DNA of 64,000 bases from Hymenobacter gummosus (GTDB taxonomy: Bacteria; Bacteroidota; Bacteroidia; Cytophagales; Hymenobacteraceae): positions 558,001 through 622,000 of the forward strand of contig NZ_RXOF01000002.1 in assembly GCF_003970915.1 (NCBI RefSeq), read 5' to 3'. The translations under genes were made by a program, and so were the position numbers. The notes beneath the pieces were generated by a model. The model saw only the letters and a program-made list of their open reading frames with translations. It searched no databases and was not told the DNA's origin. Below are positions 1 to 8,199 of this stretch, in pieces (the first letter of the stretch is position 1; each line of letters opens with the position of its first letter).

Positions 1-56
1 TTAGTCATCCGGCCAGGGAGACTGTCAGCCGATAAAGCTGATTTGTGTTACCAACG

Positions 57-890
57 TTATAATTGAAACCGATACGCCGCCTGGGCGCCTATCCAAGTGA
101 CTTTACTAGTTACCTCGTTGTGGTAGCTTACCGGGTCCACATCCGGGGCAATGTCCCAGGTGGTATAGTCTAGGCGCCAACGGGCTCTTTCCTCGAGGCC
201 TATGCAGGCAACCAGCCGGGTGGACAGGTGATGCCGCCGTCTTAGTTGCCACTCGTGGCCAGCCGCCAAATAGACTCCCCGCCGCGAATAAGAAAACCGG
301 GTTGGCGTAACTGTAGCCTCCATAAATGGGGGGCCAATTCGAGTTCCACCCGTTATGTCGAACGTAAACGCGGGCCGTGCATTATCAAAGGCGTAGCTTT
401 TGAACGAGACGACTGGACCTGCGAAAAAGCCAGTAAGCACGTCAAGGCCCCCTTCGGCCAACCAGCGGTGCTGTCTGGCCGAAGAGGGGAAATAATAAAC
501 GACTGTCAGGCCCGCACGCATGTCTTGCTCAAATGATTTGCTGGTGCCGCGGACTCGCCACTGCTGACCGCCGGGTGCGTCGGCGTAGGTCTGAAAGGCC
601 AATCCATGCGAAACAATTCCTGCGTTGAGCTTGACGCTCAAGTGGTCGGAACAGCGGTATTGACCGCCCACAGCAAAGGCGCGGCTGGGCATGTGATATA
701 CATCGAGGCGGTGGCTGACGAGGGCATCGCCCCAAAAATGAGTATATGCTCGGTTCAGTGACGCCTCTGACAGCACCGAAAAACGGCCCTGGGCAGCGGC
801 CTCAGCCGTGCCCAGCCAGCCGACAGCCGCCATCCAGGGAGCCAGCGCCATCAGCCGGCAACCAGGTTGGGTAACAAGTGACCTACGCAT
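57..890 (-). CDS. Putative outer-membrane beta-barrel protein, 277 aa
   Basis: Not recognised as a named family. The N-terminus has two arginines, a hydrophobic stretch (about residues 13-33) and an Ala-rich cleavage region before GRFSVL, which fits a Sec signal peptide. The rest alternates polar and aromatic residues, with frequent Tyr, Phe and Gly and no long hydrophobic helix. It ends in AAYRFQL, a terminal strand with an aromatic near the C-terminus as in many barrels. It lies 7 nt downstream of the interrupted T9SS gene on the same strand, so the two were probably co-transcribed. A second ATG at 851 is possible, but the ATG at 890 keeps the basic n-region. The barrel assignment is inference from composition. 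Confidence 0.6.
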   Translation of the reverse strand: MRRSLVTQPGCRLMALAPWMAAVGWLGTAEAAAQGRFSVLSEASLNRAYTHFWGDALVSHRLDVYHMPSRAFAVGGQYRCSDHLSVKLNAGIVSHGLAFQTYADAPGGQQWRVRGTSKSFEQDMRAGLTVVYYFPSSARQHRWLAEGGLDVLTGFFAGPVVSFKSYAFDNARPAFTFDITGGTRIGPPFMEATVTPTRFSYSRRGVYLAAGHEWQLRRRHHLSTRLVACIGLEERARWRLDYTTWDIAPDVDPVSYHNEVTSKVTWIGAQAAYRFQL

Positions 891-897
891 TGGGCAA

Positions 898-2172
898 TTA
901 ATTAATAGTAACGCGCCGGGAAATGATGCGGCCCCGGCCGGTCAGGCGCAAATAGTAGATGCCGGGCCGTATGCCGGTGAGCGAAGTACGGAAGGTGCGG
1001 GTGGTGTTGGCTGGTACTGAACCGGCGTAGATAGGGCGCACGTGGTTTCCCTCGGAGTCGTATAGCCCTATCGTAACTTGTTCTGTCCGGCCCAACTGCA
1101 CGTTAACGTCTAGTGGGGTGCTAGCCGATGCCGGATTAGGATATTGTTGAAAAGTAATATTTTCTGATGAGCCGGCCGGAGGTGCCACATCGTAAAGCGC
1201 TACGTCGCCCTCCGGCTGAAACTTGGTGGAGATGCCGTAGCCTAGGTTGCCAACATCGGAGCCCAAGTGCAAGCCCACTTCCTCAGCAGTGACACCAGCT
1301 GACAGGGGGAGAATCAGCTCGCCCGCGCTAAGATGGGCAATCTGCACCCCGCTACTGTCGACGGTTTCGACGGTAGCATTTCGGAGCGCGCCATCCAGGG
1401 CTAGCTTGCCGTTATTGAGGCGAGCCCGGGTCTGCGCTACTAGGTGGCTAGCGTAGAAATTATCATCGTGAACGGCCGCGCTATCTTCAGCATTGCTTTG
1501 TGACCGGGTGAGCGAAATATTGAGGGCCGAAAAGTCATTAGGCGCATCGTATGGATAGTTGCGAAGTACTGCTCGGAAGTCATGTATTATTACTCGGTTA
1601 TGTTCAGCATCGAAAGTAATTTCCCCGCTGGATGTTGTAACGCGCCGAAATTTGTCAGAAGATTCGGTGGGTTCGACAATAGGAAATGGACTGGTGGAAT
1701 ATTTCAGGTTAATAGGAGTGGAGCCTACGCAAGCGGCTCCCCAGTTGGAACAAATGGGATTTGGCGCACTCGCGTTTCCTTGGTGTTGTGTGTATGACCC
1801 GTAACCTCCAAAGTCATCAGTATAAGAGCTACCTTCAGTAATCTGAGCATAGCCGTATGCGTACCGAAAGATAAAATTACTATTAGTGGTCGGAAGAGTA
1901 TAAGGTTGATTGATTCCTTTGCCAGTGCGTGGAGGTTCTTTCATGACGCAGAAATACAATTCAGCCTAAGAACGAGAGAATCCGCAATTCTCATGCTTTA
2001 CTTTCGTCTTGTATAACTCACCACATTTTTTCGCGTCAACCTCTGTTTTATACTTATCCTGCCATGGACGGCAACTGCGGTGAGCGTGCGCCCAGGTGTC
2101 GCCCAGCGCGGCGGGGCTAATCAGTAACAAGGCTGCTGTTGCAGTTAGTTGAGGGGGAATACGTGTTTTCAT
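898..2172 (-). pseudogene. T9SS-secreted protein gene interrupted by an in-frame TAG
   Basis: Two open frames on the minus strand share one reading frame and are separated only by TAG at 1966-1968. The upstream part (ATG at 2172, 68 aa) starts with a clear signal peptide (MKTRIPPQLTATAALLLIS) followed by a Cys-containing segment with CRP, KKCG and ENCG. The downstream part reads on as AELYFCVMKEPP and contributes a fourth Cys. It ends in a typical T9SS sorting domain: YPNPAS, LYDSEGNHV, GIYYLRL and a basic tail RRVTIN. The downstream part alone (ATG at 1944, 348 aa) has no signal peptide, which T9SS cargo needs. Read through the stop, the product would be about 424 residues. A true nonsense mutation, a base-call error, or two separate genes are the alternatives; the first two fit best. 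Confidence 0.65.
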
Positions 2173-2302
2173 ATGCGCATTGAAATGATGGTGAGTTTGG
2201 TTTGACTGCCAGGGGGATTAATATAGAGGTAAGATGTGAAGATATAAATCCGTAACTGAACATATTTTTAGCCGCTGCCGACAGTTCAAGTTTGGATCGG
2301 CT

Positions 2303-2503
2303 ATGGGAATTGAGTGGCGCGGCTTGTTGCCAAAAGGGGGCTACGGCCGGAGCATGATCTGCGTAACGTTTACCGCGCTGCCCCTGCCGCCCGGCCAGAC
2401 GCGCCGGACCGCGTACTGGGAAGGCACCGTAACAGTACCCCACAACGGCCGCGACACCACCTTCCGCCTGCGGGTTCCCTACATTATAGTACCACGCCGC
2501 TAA
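2303..2503 (+). pseudogene. Remnant of a GldM-like gene (C-terminal end only)
   Basis: From about 2338 to the stop at 2503, the translation parallels the C-terminus of the next gene: LPPGQTRRTAYWEGTV against LPPDQRRQTAYWDGTI, then NGRDTTFRLRVPYIIVPRR against HGRDTTFRVRVPYTIVPRR. Only the last 50 or so codons of the domain remain, with no signal peptide and no N-terminal domain. This is best read as the 3' end of a tandem paralogue whose 5' portion was lost. It ends 25 nt before the ATG at 2528 that probably began the intact neighbour. Confidence 0.7.
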
Positions 2504-2527
2504 TCCGCCACGCTAATCGTTGCTCCG

Positions 2528-3486
2528 ATGAACGCCGCTTATTCATTCCGCGCCCGCTTAGCCTCGGCCTGCTTGTTGTAGTGACCGGCTGCCAGGCGGG
2601 CCCTTCTGCGGCGGAGCTGCGCCGCCTCAACCTGCTGGACAAGGAGCTGATGCTGCTCAACGAACAGCAGGCGCAAAGCCACCGCGGGATGGTGCGGCAC
2701 CTGGAAATCGAAGTAGCCAAAAACCGCAATCAGGCGAAGGATATAGCGGTGCTGGAGCACGGCAAAACCGTGCGGGCCCAAACGCAGCGGCTGGTCGACT
2801 ACCTGCGCGACGTCCGGCGGCAACTGGTGCCGGCGGGTGAGCTGCCGACCCCGGAGCAACTGGCCGACCGCCGGGCCGCTGCACAAATTCTGCTGACGCA
2901 GGGGCGGGCCGATAGCCTGCAGCGCCGCCTGGACCGCTACGTTGACTTCCTGACCGCGGGGCTGGGCTCCGACCCGCGGCTGCTGGACCAGTTCAGTTTC
3001 CGGGCCCGGCGCGCGCATGGCGGCGACCAAGCAGCCGGGGCCAGCTTCGGGAAATACTACTTCGCGGATGCCAGCAGGGCCGCCGCGCTGGTGGAGCTGG
3101 CCCGGCAGGAGTCGGAAGTGCTCCGGCTGGAAGCGGCCCTGCTCGACAAGCTCAGCCAGCAGGTCGGGAGCATAGTCGACGTGTTCGACAAAATCGGCGC
3201 CTTTGCCTCGGCTGAGAGCAACGTGGTGGGGGAAGGAGAAACCTACCGGGCCGAATTGTTTCTCACGGCCTCCGCCAGCGGGGCCAGGCCGCTGATGAGC
3301 CTGAACGGGCAGCCGCTAGCAGTTGGCCCCGATGGCAAGGGCCGGGTAGCTTTTACCGTGCCCCGGCTCCCGCCGGACCAACGCCGCCAGACCGCCTACT
3401 GGGACGGGACGATATCAGTCCGCTACCACGGCCGCGACACCACCTTCCGCGTGCGGGTGCCCTACACCATCGTGCCGCGCCGCTAG
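2528..3486 (+). CDS. GldM-like domain lipoprotein with an apparent frameshift at its 5' end
   Basis: The main frame encodes a lipobox (LLVVVTGC, Cys codon at 2590), a helical N-terminal domain of about 200 residues, and a C-terminal beta domain with GETYRAELFLTASASG, LNGQPLAVGPDGKGR and TAYWDGTISV. This resembles the first two periplasmic domains of gliding/T9SS motor protein GldM. The frame has no ATG, GTG or TTG near the lipobox. The only suitable ATG (2528) is one frame off and hits a stop at 2579. Adding one base near 2538 would join them into MNAALFIPRPLSLGL followed by the lipobox. So the gene either carries a 1-nt deletion, has a sequencing error, or uses a rare start such as ATT at 2545. 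It is far shorter than full GldM (about 500 aa) and is a lipoprotein, so it is not the core GldM. Confidence 0.6.
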
Positions 3487-3489
3487 AGC

Positions 3490-4428
3490 TTACTCCCCGG
3501 CCAGCAGCAGCGTTTTCCAGGCGTCGAGCAGGCGGCCTTCCTCCAGCAGCTGCTGGCCCAATAGCTGCAACTGCCGGCGCTGCAGGGCCGCGTCGTGCTG
3601 AAACTTGTTGAGCGTGTAGGCCACCAAGGGCTCTTGGCGGAAGGCCTGTACGTCCTCAGCCGAAGGCAGGGCGGCCCGCTCGATGTTGGCCAGCCGGCCC
3701 AGGTTGTTGCCCGTCAGCACCTCGGAGTGGCGGATGTGCGCGGGCAGCTCGTCGATGCCGATGCCCTTGTGGCGGTTGGGCTTGGGCACCTCGAACAGGC
3801 TTTCCGGGATGACGCGGCTGTACCAGTCGCCGCCCAGGCGGGCCACCGCGTCGAACTTGTGCGGGTCGATGCCGGGGCCGTTGGCGAGCAGAATGTCTTC
3901 GCGGAAATGGCTCTGCACCACGCGGCAGACCACCAGGTTGCCGCCGCCGTTGGAGTCGCCGATGGCAATGACCTGCTCCACCACGCACTCAAACGCGACG
4001 GGGCACTCGGCCACGCGGGGCGGGCGCACGTTGTCGGAGGCCAGCTCGGTGAGGCCGGCCTTGCGGAATTCGTTCACGTCCCGCTCGTACTCGGTGCTGG
4101 CCAGGGACATCTGCTCCACCAGGGCGTAGTCGCAGATGTTGATGACGCACTCCGGCACCTCGTCGCGCACGTTGTAGAGGGTGTGCTTCTGGGTGTTGTC
4201 GCGCACGCGGTTGGCCGGCGAGAAGATGAGCGTGGCGGGGTTGGAGCTGAACACGTTGAAAAACGAGAACGGGCTCAGGTTCACGTTGCCGGCGCGGTCG
4301 ATGGTGCTGACGAAGGCAATGGGCCGCGGCGCCACCGCCCCGAGCATAAACTGGTGCCACTCGGGGCCGGGCAGGGTGCCGGGCGTGATGGTGCGAAACG
4401 CGGAAGCGGTGGGGGCGGGCAGGGGCAT
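3490..4428 (-). CDS. Flavin reductase-family (FMN-binding split-barrel) protein, 312 aa
   Basis: The N-terminal 200 residues show hallmarks of the flavin reductase-like/DIM6-NTAB family: LGAVAPRPIAFVSTIDRAGN, then NLSPFSFFNVFSSNPATL, then a CVINICDYALVEQM segment. Family members bind FMN in a split barrel and either reduce flavin for partner oxygenases or act as oxygenases. The C-terminal 100 residues are a helical extension common in the larger flavoprotein versions from Bacteroidota. No monooxygenase partner is adjacent, so the substrate is unknown. It is cytoplasmic with no signal peptide. Its 3' end lies 3 nt from the convergent end of the GldM-like gene. Confidence 0.85.
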   Translation of the reverse strand: MPLPAPTASAFRTITPGTLPGPEWHQFMLGAVAPRPIAFVSTIDRAGNVNLSPFSFFNVFSSNPATLIFSPANRVRDNTQKHTLYNVRDEVPECVINICDYALVEQMSLASTEYERDVNEFRKAGLTELASDNVRPPRVAECPVAFECVVEQVIAIGDSNGGGNLVVCRVVQSHFREDILLANGPGIDPHKFDAVARLGGDWYSRVIPESLFEVPKPNRHKGIGIDELPAHIRHSEVLTGNNLGRLANIERAALPSAEDVQAFRQEPLVAYTLNKFQHDAALQRRQLQLLGQQLLEEGRLLDAWKTLLLAGE

Positions 4429-4473
4429 GGGGCGGACTTGGTTTGGCGGCCGAAGTTCGCAGGTTAGCCGGAA

Positions 4474-4998
4474 TTAGTCGTCATACGCCCAGGTGCCGTC
4501 GGAACCAGAAAGATGCGCCTCGGTCAGCGCCCCGACGTAATAGCTCAGGTTATAGCCGGTCGGGGCCGCCGCCCGGCGCTGGTAGACAAAAGGCCGCGGG
4601 CGGAGCAGGCCGTAGGCCGTGGCCGGTAGCTGCGGCAGGTAGCCGGGCACGAGCTGGGCCAGGGAGTCGGGGTAAGCGCCCCGCTGTCGGCGGTAGGCTT
4701 CGAGGGCGGCCACTACCTGCGCCCGGCGGCGGTGCGTGGCCTGGTCCTGCTGCCGCCAGATGCCCAGCGCCAGCGGAAAGCTCACCACCATTACGGCCAG
4801 CGCCAATAGGGAGTAGCGCGTCAGCTCCCGAAAGCGGGGGCCGAAAGCCAGGTAGGGCAGCGTGGCCAGGGACACGAGCAGCGCCATGGCCAGCACCTGG
4901 GGAAAGAGCAGCAGTGCATCCGCCACTTCGGCGTGCAGAACCAGCAGCGCGAGCAGCAGGCCGAGGCTGAACAGGAGGTGCGGGCGGGACAAGGACAT
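4474..4998 (-). CDS. Small membrane protein with pseudopilin-like periplasmic segment, 174 aa
   Basis: Function not recognised. The start is placed at the ATG at 4998 (MSLSRPHLLFSLGLLLALL); the longer in-frame extension is basic and non-hydrophobic. About three hydrophobic segments occupy residues 5-90 (around LLLALLVLHAEVADALLLF, LAMALLVSLATLPYLAF and LLALAVMVVSFPLALGI). A soluble part follows with AQVVAALEAYRRQRGAYPD and SLAQLVPGYLP, a pattern seen in pseudopilin-like C-terminal regions. It ends with NLSYYVGALTEAHL. It is 91 nt downstream of the TPR gene and probably shares its transcript. Confidence 0.6.
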   Translation of the reverse strand: MSLSRPHLLFSLGLLLALLVLHAEVADALLLFPQVLAMALLVSLATLPYLAFGPRFRELTRYSLLALAVMVVSFPLALGIWRQQDQATHRRRAQVVAALEAYRRQRGAYPDSLAQLVPGYLPQLPATAYGLLRPRPFVYQRRAAAPTGYNLSYYVGALTEAHLSGSDGTWAYDD

Positions 4999-5089
4999 AG
5001 CGGCTACGGTGGGCAGCCGCAAAATAACCGTTGCGGGCCTTATACCTACCGGCAGCTTCCGCCGGGCTGTTGCCGCCCGCAAGTTCTGC

Positions 5090-6448
5090 CTAGCGGGCCA
5101 GACTTAGCGTGCTGGCCGGAGCCGCGAGGCGCTTGCCGGCTTTGCGCGCGCCGCGGTGCTGCTGAAAATAAGTGTGGGCGTCGGTGGCCATTTCCGACTC
5201 CGGCTCGGCCTGCTCCCGCACCAGGGCGAAGTAGCGCGTGGCGGCGGGCCAGTCCTGCTGTTGCTGGGCCAGCTTGGCCAGCTGCCAGTGAGCCGAGAGG
5301 TAGTAGCCGCCCTGGGTGTCGCCGCTGGTTTCGGCGAAGACCAGGCAGCGCTGGTACAGCTCCCGGGCCTGGGCCGCGTCCTTGTAGCGGTACTGCTGCA
5401 GGCAGGCGAGGAAGAAGCTGGCGTAGCGGCCACTCACGGCCTCGTAGCCCGGCAGGCCGCGGTTGATTTTGTCGAGGATGTCGCGGCTGACCCGCTCACA
5501 CTCGCGCGGCTGGCCCTGTTCGAAGCACAGCTTGGCGTAGAAGCGCTGGAAGTAGGCGTTGTCGGGGTAGCGGGCGGCCAAGGTGCGGGCCAGGGGCAGC
5601 GCGTCCTGGGGCCGGTGCTCCTCGTAGTACAGAATCTGCAGCAGGAAATACTGCGTTTCGGGGGCGGTGTAGAAGCCGTTGGCGGCCACGCTGCGCAGCT
5701 GCTGCAGGCCCAGCTGCCGGTTGCCCTTGGGGAAAAACAGCAGCACCGGCCGCAGCAGCGGGTAGTTATCCGCAATCCAGGGGGCGTAGTAGTTGAGCAG
5801 GCCCTGCCCAAACAGAAACTCCGGGCTCAGCCCGTTGGCTTCCTGGCTTTTGCCCAGAAAGTCGAGGGCCCGCTTGCTGCTGACGGTGGCCCGGCGCCAG
5901 TTGTTGCGCTGGGCGTTCAGGCGGGCGTCGAAGCCGTAGGCGGCCGAGAGGAAAAAACAGGCCTCGTAGTTGCGGTTGTCCTGCTCGTACAGGTGCTCGG
6001 CCTTGCTGATGACCGTGTCCATGTAGGCCAGGAAGGGCCGGTCGTGGGCCGTGGTGCGCAGCTGCGAGGGCACCATCTGCCACCACTGGGCCAGGCCCAG
6101 CAGGAAGTAGGGCATGGGGTGCTCGGGGTAGCGGCGGCGCAGGGAGCGAAACTGCCGCTGGGCTTTGTCGTGCTTGAAGTTGTAGAGGTTGTCGATGGCC
6201 CCCTCCAGCTCCAGACGAATGTCCGCATCGAGCAGCAGCCAGCCCTTGGTGTCCACCGCTTCGGGCATCACCTCCACGTTCTGCAGGGTGATGTCGCGCA
6301 CGGGAGCCGCTGGGGCGGCCGAATCCGCCGGGGCCTGGGCCTGGGCCGTGGGGCCACCGAGTAGGGCCGTCAGCAGCAGCGCCACGCCGGCTACCAGCCC
6401 GCGCAGCTTGCAACCCGGAAAAACAAAGCAGCAGTAGCAGTTTCCCAT
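5090..6448 (-). CDS. Secreted TPR-repeat protein, 452 aa
   Basis: A signal peptide (GLVAGVALLLTALLGGPTAQAQ) is followed by mostly helical sequence with tetratricopeptide-like units such as YNFKHDKAQRQFRSLRRRYP, YFLLGLAQWWQMV and ACFFLSAAYGFDARL. More units follow near AYFQRFYAKLCFEQGQPREC and ELYQRCLVFAETSGDTQGGY. TPR proteins usually scaffold protein complexes, here in the periplasm. No enzymatic motif is visible. The first gene of a two-gene minus-strand unit with the small membrane protein. Its 5' side is a 440-nt intergenic region shared with the divergent M28 peptidase. Confidence 0.75.
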   Translation of the reverse strand: MGNCYCCFVFPGCKLRGLVAGVALLLTALLGGPTAQAQAPADSAAPAAPVRDITLQNVEVMPEAVDTKGWLLLDADIRLELEGAIDNLYNFKHDKAQRQFRSLRRRYPEHPMPYFLLGLAQWWQMVPSQLRTTAHDRPFLAYMDTVISKAEHLYEQDNRNYEACFFLSAAYGFDARLNAQRNNWRRATVSSKRALDFLGKSQEANGLSPEFLFGQGLLNYYAPWIADNYPLLRPVLLFFPKGNRQLGLQQLRSVAANGFYTAPETQYFLLQILYYEEHRPQDALPLARTLAARYPDNAYFQRFYAKLCFEQGQPRECERVSRDILDKINRGLPGYEAVSGRYASFFLACLQQYRYKDAAQARELYQRCLVFAETSGDTQGGYYLSAHWQLAKLAQQQQDWPAATRYFALVREQAEPESEMATDAHTYFQQHRGARKAGKRLAAPASTLSLAR

Positions 6449-6891
6449 GCAGTGAGCGGTGGCTGGTTAATTAATTATTTTGGTACTAAATCAATGTGAT
6501 GCCCCGGTGAAACAGCCGCAGAAGCAGGGCCAAAAGGCCAGTCTCGCTACAATTATCCGCCGGCCAGGCTCTTGGCAATACAAAGCTAATTATTTGTTTC
6601 GGCTTCCAGATTAGCGGATTTTGTGCAAGCTGATGAATTGTTAAACTTTGTTTGATTAGGATAAAATTATATCGGGCTAGTTCAATAAAAGTGGCTCGGT
6701 TCTCAAAATGGGTCAATGTTCTTATTTTGGGAAGCTTGCTGGCGTGGAAAGCAAGCCGTTTGACCAATTCCAAGGCCGAAACCCCCATCCAAGCGCCTTG
6801 CAAGGCACTGCCTGGGTGGTTAGTCCGCCCGCGGCATACTTTCGCGGACCGGGGCCGCGTTGCCAGCGGGTACCCGTATTGCCCGCTGCCC
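6449..6891. other. Divergent intergenic region, no gene identified
   Basis: This AT-richer stretch separates the minus-strand TPR gene from the plus-strand M28 peptidase and must hold promoters for both. The frame of the peptidase stays open from 6652, but that extension has no family similarity and precedes the signal peptide, so it is treated as untranslated. No clear TAnnTTTG box, repeat or hairpin was seen. Confidence 0.4.
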
Positions 6892-7815
6892 GTGCGTCTG
6901 CTATTCCTGCTGCTTCTGCTGGCCGGGGCCGCCTCGGCCGCGCCGCTCGTTCCGGCGCCCACCGCCGACTCTGCCCGCCTGCGCCGCCACCTGCGCTACC
7001 TCATGTCTACGCCCGCCCCGCGCAACCATCAGCACGTCGTTGTGCTCGACTCAGTGGCCCGCTACCTGGGCCGGGAGCTGCGCCGCAGCGGGGGGCGGGT
7101 ATCGGAGCAGCCCTACGAAGTGAACGGGCAAACCTACCGCAACGTCATTGCCGCCTTCGGCCCCGAAACCGGTCCGCGCATCGTGGTGGGGGCGCACTAC
7201 GACGTGTGCGGGGAGCAGCCCGGTGCCGACGACAACGGTACCGGCGTGGCCGCCCTGCTGGAGCTGGCCCGCCTGCTCGGCCAGCAAACGGGCCTGAAGC
7301 AGCGCATCGAGCTGGTGGCCTACACCCTGGAGGAGCCGCCTTACTTCCGCACCCGGCACATGGGCAGCTACGTGCACGCCAAGAGCCTGCACGACCAGGG
7401 GGCCGAGGTGCGCGGCATGGTGGTGCTCGAAATGCTGGGCTACTACGACGAGCGGCGCGGCTCCCAGCACTATCCCTTCGGCCCGCTCAAGCTGATTTAT
7501 GGCACGCGTGGCAACTACGTCACGGCCGTGCGCAAATTCGGCCGCGGCCGCTTCAGCCGGCCCTTCGCGCGGCACTACAAGCGGGCCGCCGCCCTGCCGG
7601 TGCGCCGCTTCCAGGCCCCGGCCTGGCTGCCCGGCATCGACTTCTCCGACCACCTCAACTACTGGAAGTTCGGCTACTCGGCCCTGATGCTCACCGACAC
7701 CTCCTTTTACCGCAACCGCAACTACCACCACGCCGCCGATACCCTGGAAAAGCTGGATCTGCACCGCCTGGCCCTGGCCACCGACGCCGTGCTGGCCGCT
7801 TTGCTGCGGGTGTAG
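6892..7815 (+). CDS. Secreted M28-family zinc aminopeptidase, 307 aa
   Basis: Members of peptidase family M28 use two zinc ions to remove N-terminal residues. The start is placed at GTG 6892, immediately before a signal peptide (VRLLFLLLLLAGAASA). The metal-site motifs occur in family order: GAHYD (about residue 100, first His), GADDNGTGVA (bridging Asp near 113), LEEPP (catalytic and metal Glu near 147), an acidic EMLGYY segment, and a final His near NYHHAADT. FSDHLNYW precedes the last strand. The length suits a single-domain M28 enzyme. It stands alone, followed by a long inverted-repeat element. Export to the periplasm or outside is inferred from the signal peptide. Confidence 0.85.
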   Translation: MRLLFLLLLLAGAASAAPLVPAPTADSARLRRHLRYLMSTPAPRNHQHVVVLDSVARYLGRELRRSGGRVSEQPYEVNGQTYRNVIAAFGPETGPRIVVGAHYDVCGEQPGADDNGTGVAALLELARLLGQQTGLKQRIELVAYTLEEPPYFRTRHMGSYVHAKSLHDQGAEVRGMVVLEMLGYYDERRGSQHYPFGPLKLIYGTRGNYVTAVRKFGRGRFSRPFARHYKRAAALPVRRFQAPAWLPGIDFSDHLNYWKFGYSALMLTDTSFYRNRNYHHAADTLEKLDLHRLALATDAVLAALLRV

Positions 7816-7823
7816 CACACCAT

Positions 7824-8038
7824 CCGTCATCCTGAGCGCAGCGAAGGACCCTCCTCACACCCCGCACCGCCGCTGCCTGCGAAGCACAAACGCTTTTCAG
7901 TAGCCCCAGAAGCGCCGTCGCTAATGTCCTGACGTTAGTAGCGACTCTTTTATCGTTCTGGCCGATTAACGTCTGCACATTGGCATCAGCGGCGGTGCGG
8001 GGTGTGAGGAGGGTCCTTCGCTGCGCTCAGGATGACGG
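7824..8038. repeat. Long inverted-repeat element, family 1, copy 1 (52-bp perfect arms)
   Basis: The arms at 7824-7875 and 7987-8038 are exact reverse complements over 52 bp, beginning CCGTCATCCTGAGCGCAGCG and ending CGCACCGCCGCTG. The 111-nt centre holds a smaller dyad (GTCGCTAA with TTAGTAGCGAC). Related elements lie at 23953-24138 and 56461-56663. It starts 8 nt after the M28 stop codon, so its RNA could act as a terminator or as a 3'-end stabiliser. Confidence 0.85.
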
Positions 8039-8199
8039 CCTCTTAGATGACGACTTTGTAATCGAAGTGCTTTAAAAACCCAAAGCGCAACCGTTTCTGA
8101 TAGGTTTAGAAGCCCCAAATAGGAGAGTACAGGCGGGTTTGGCGCCGGGCGCGTGTACATTGGTGGGCACGTCCTGTACCCACCAAGCCCCCGCTTCCT

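Noticed and set aside
6652-6891. N-terminal extension of the M28 peptidase
   Set aside because: The extension would place about 80 non-family residues ahead of a clear signal peptide; GTG 6892 is preferred.
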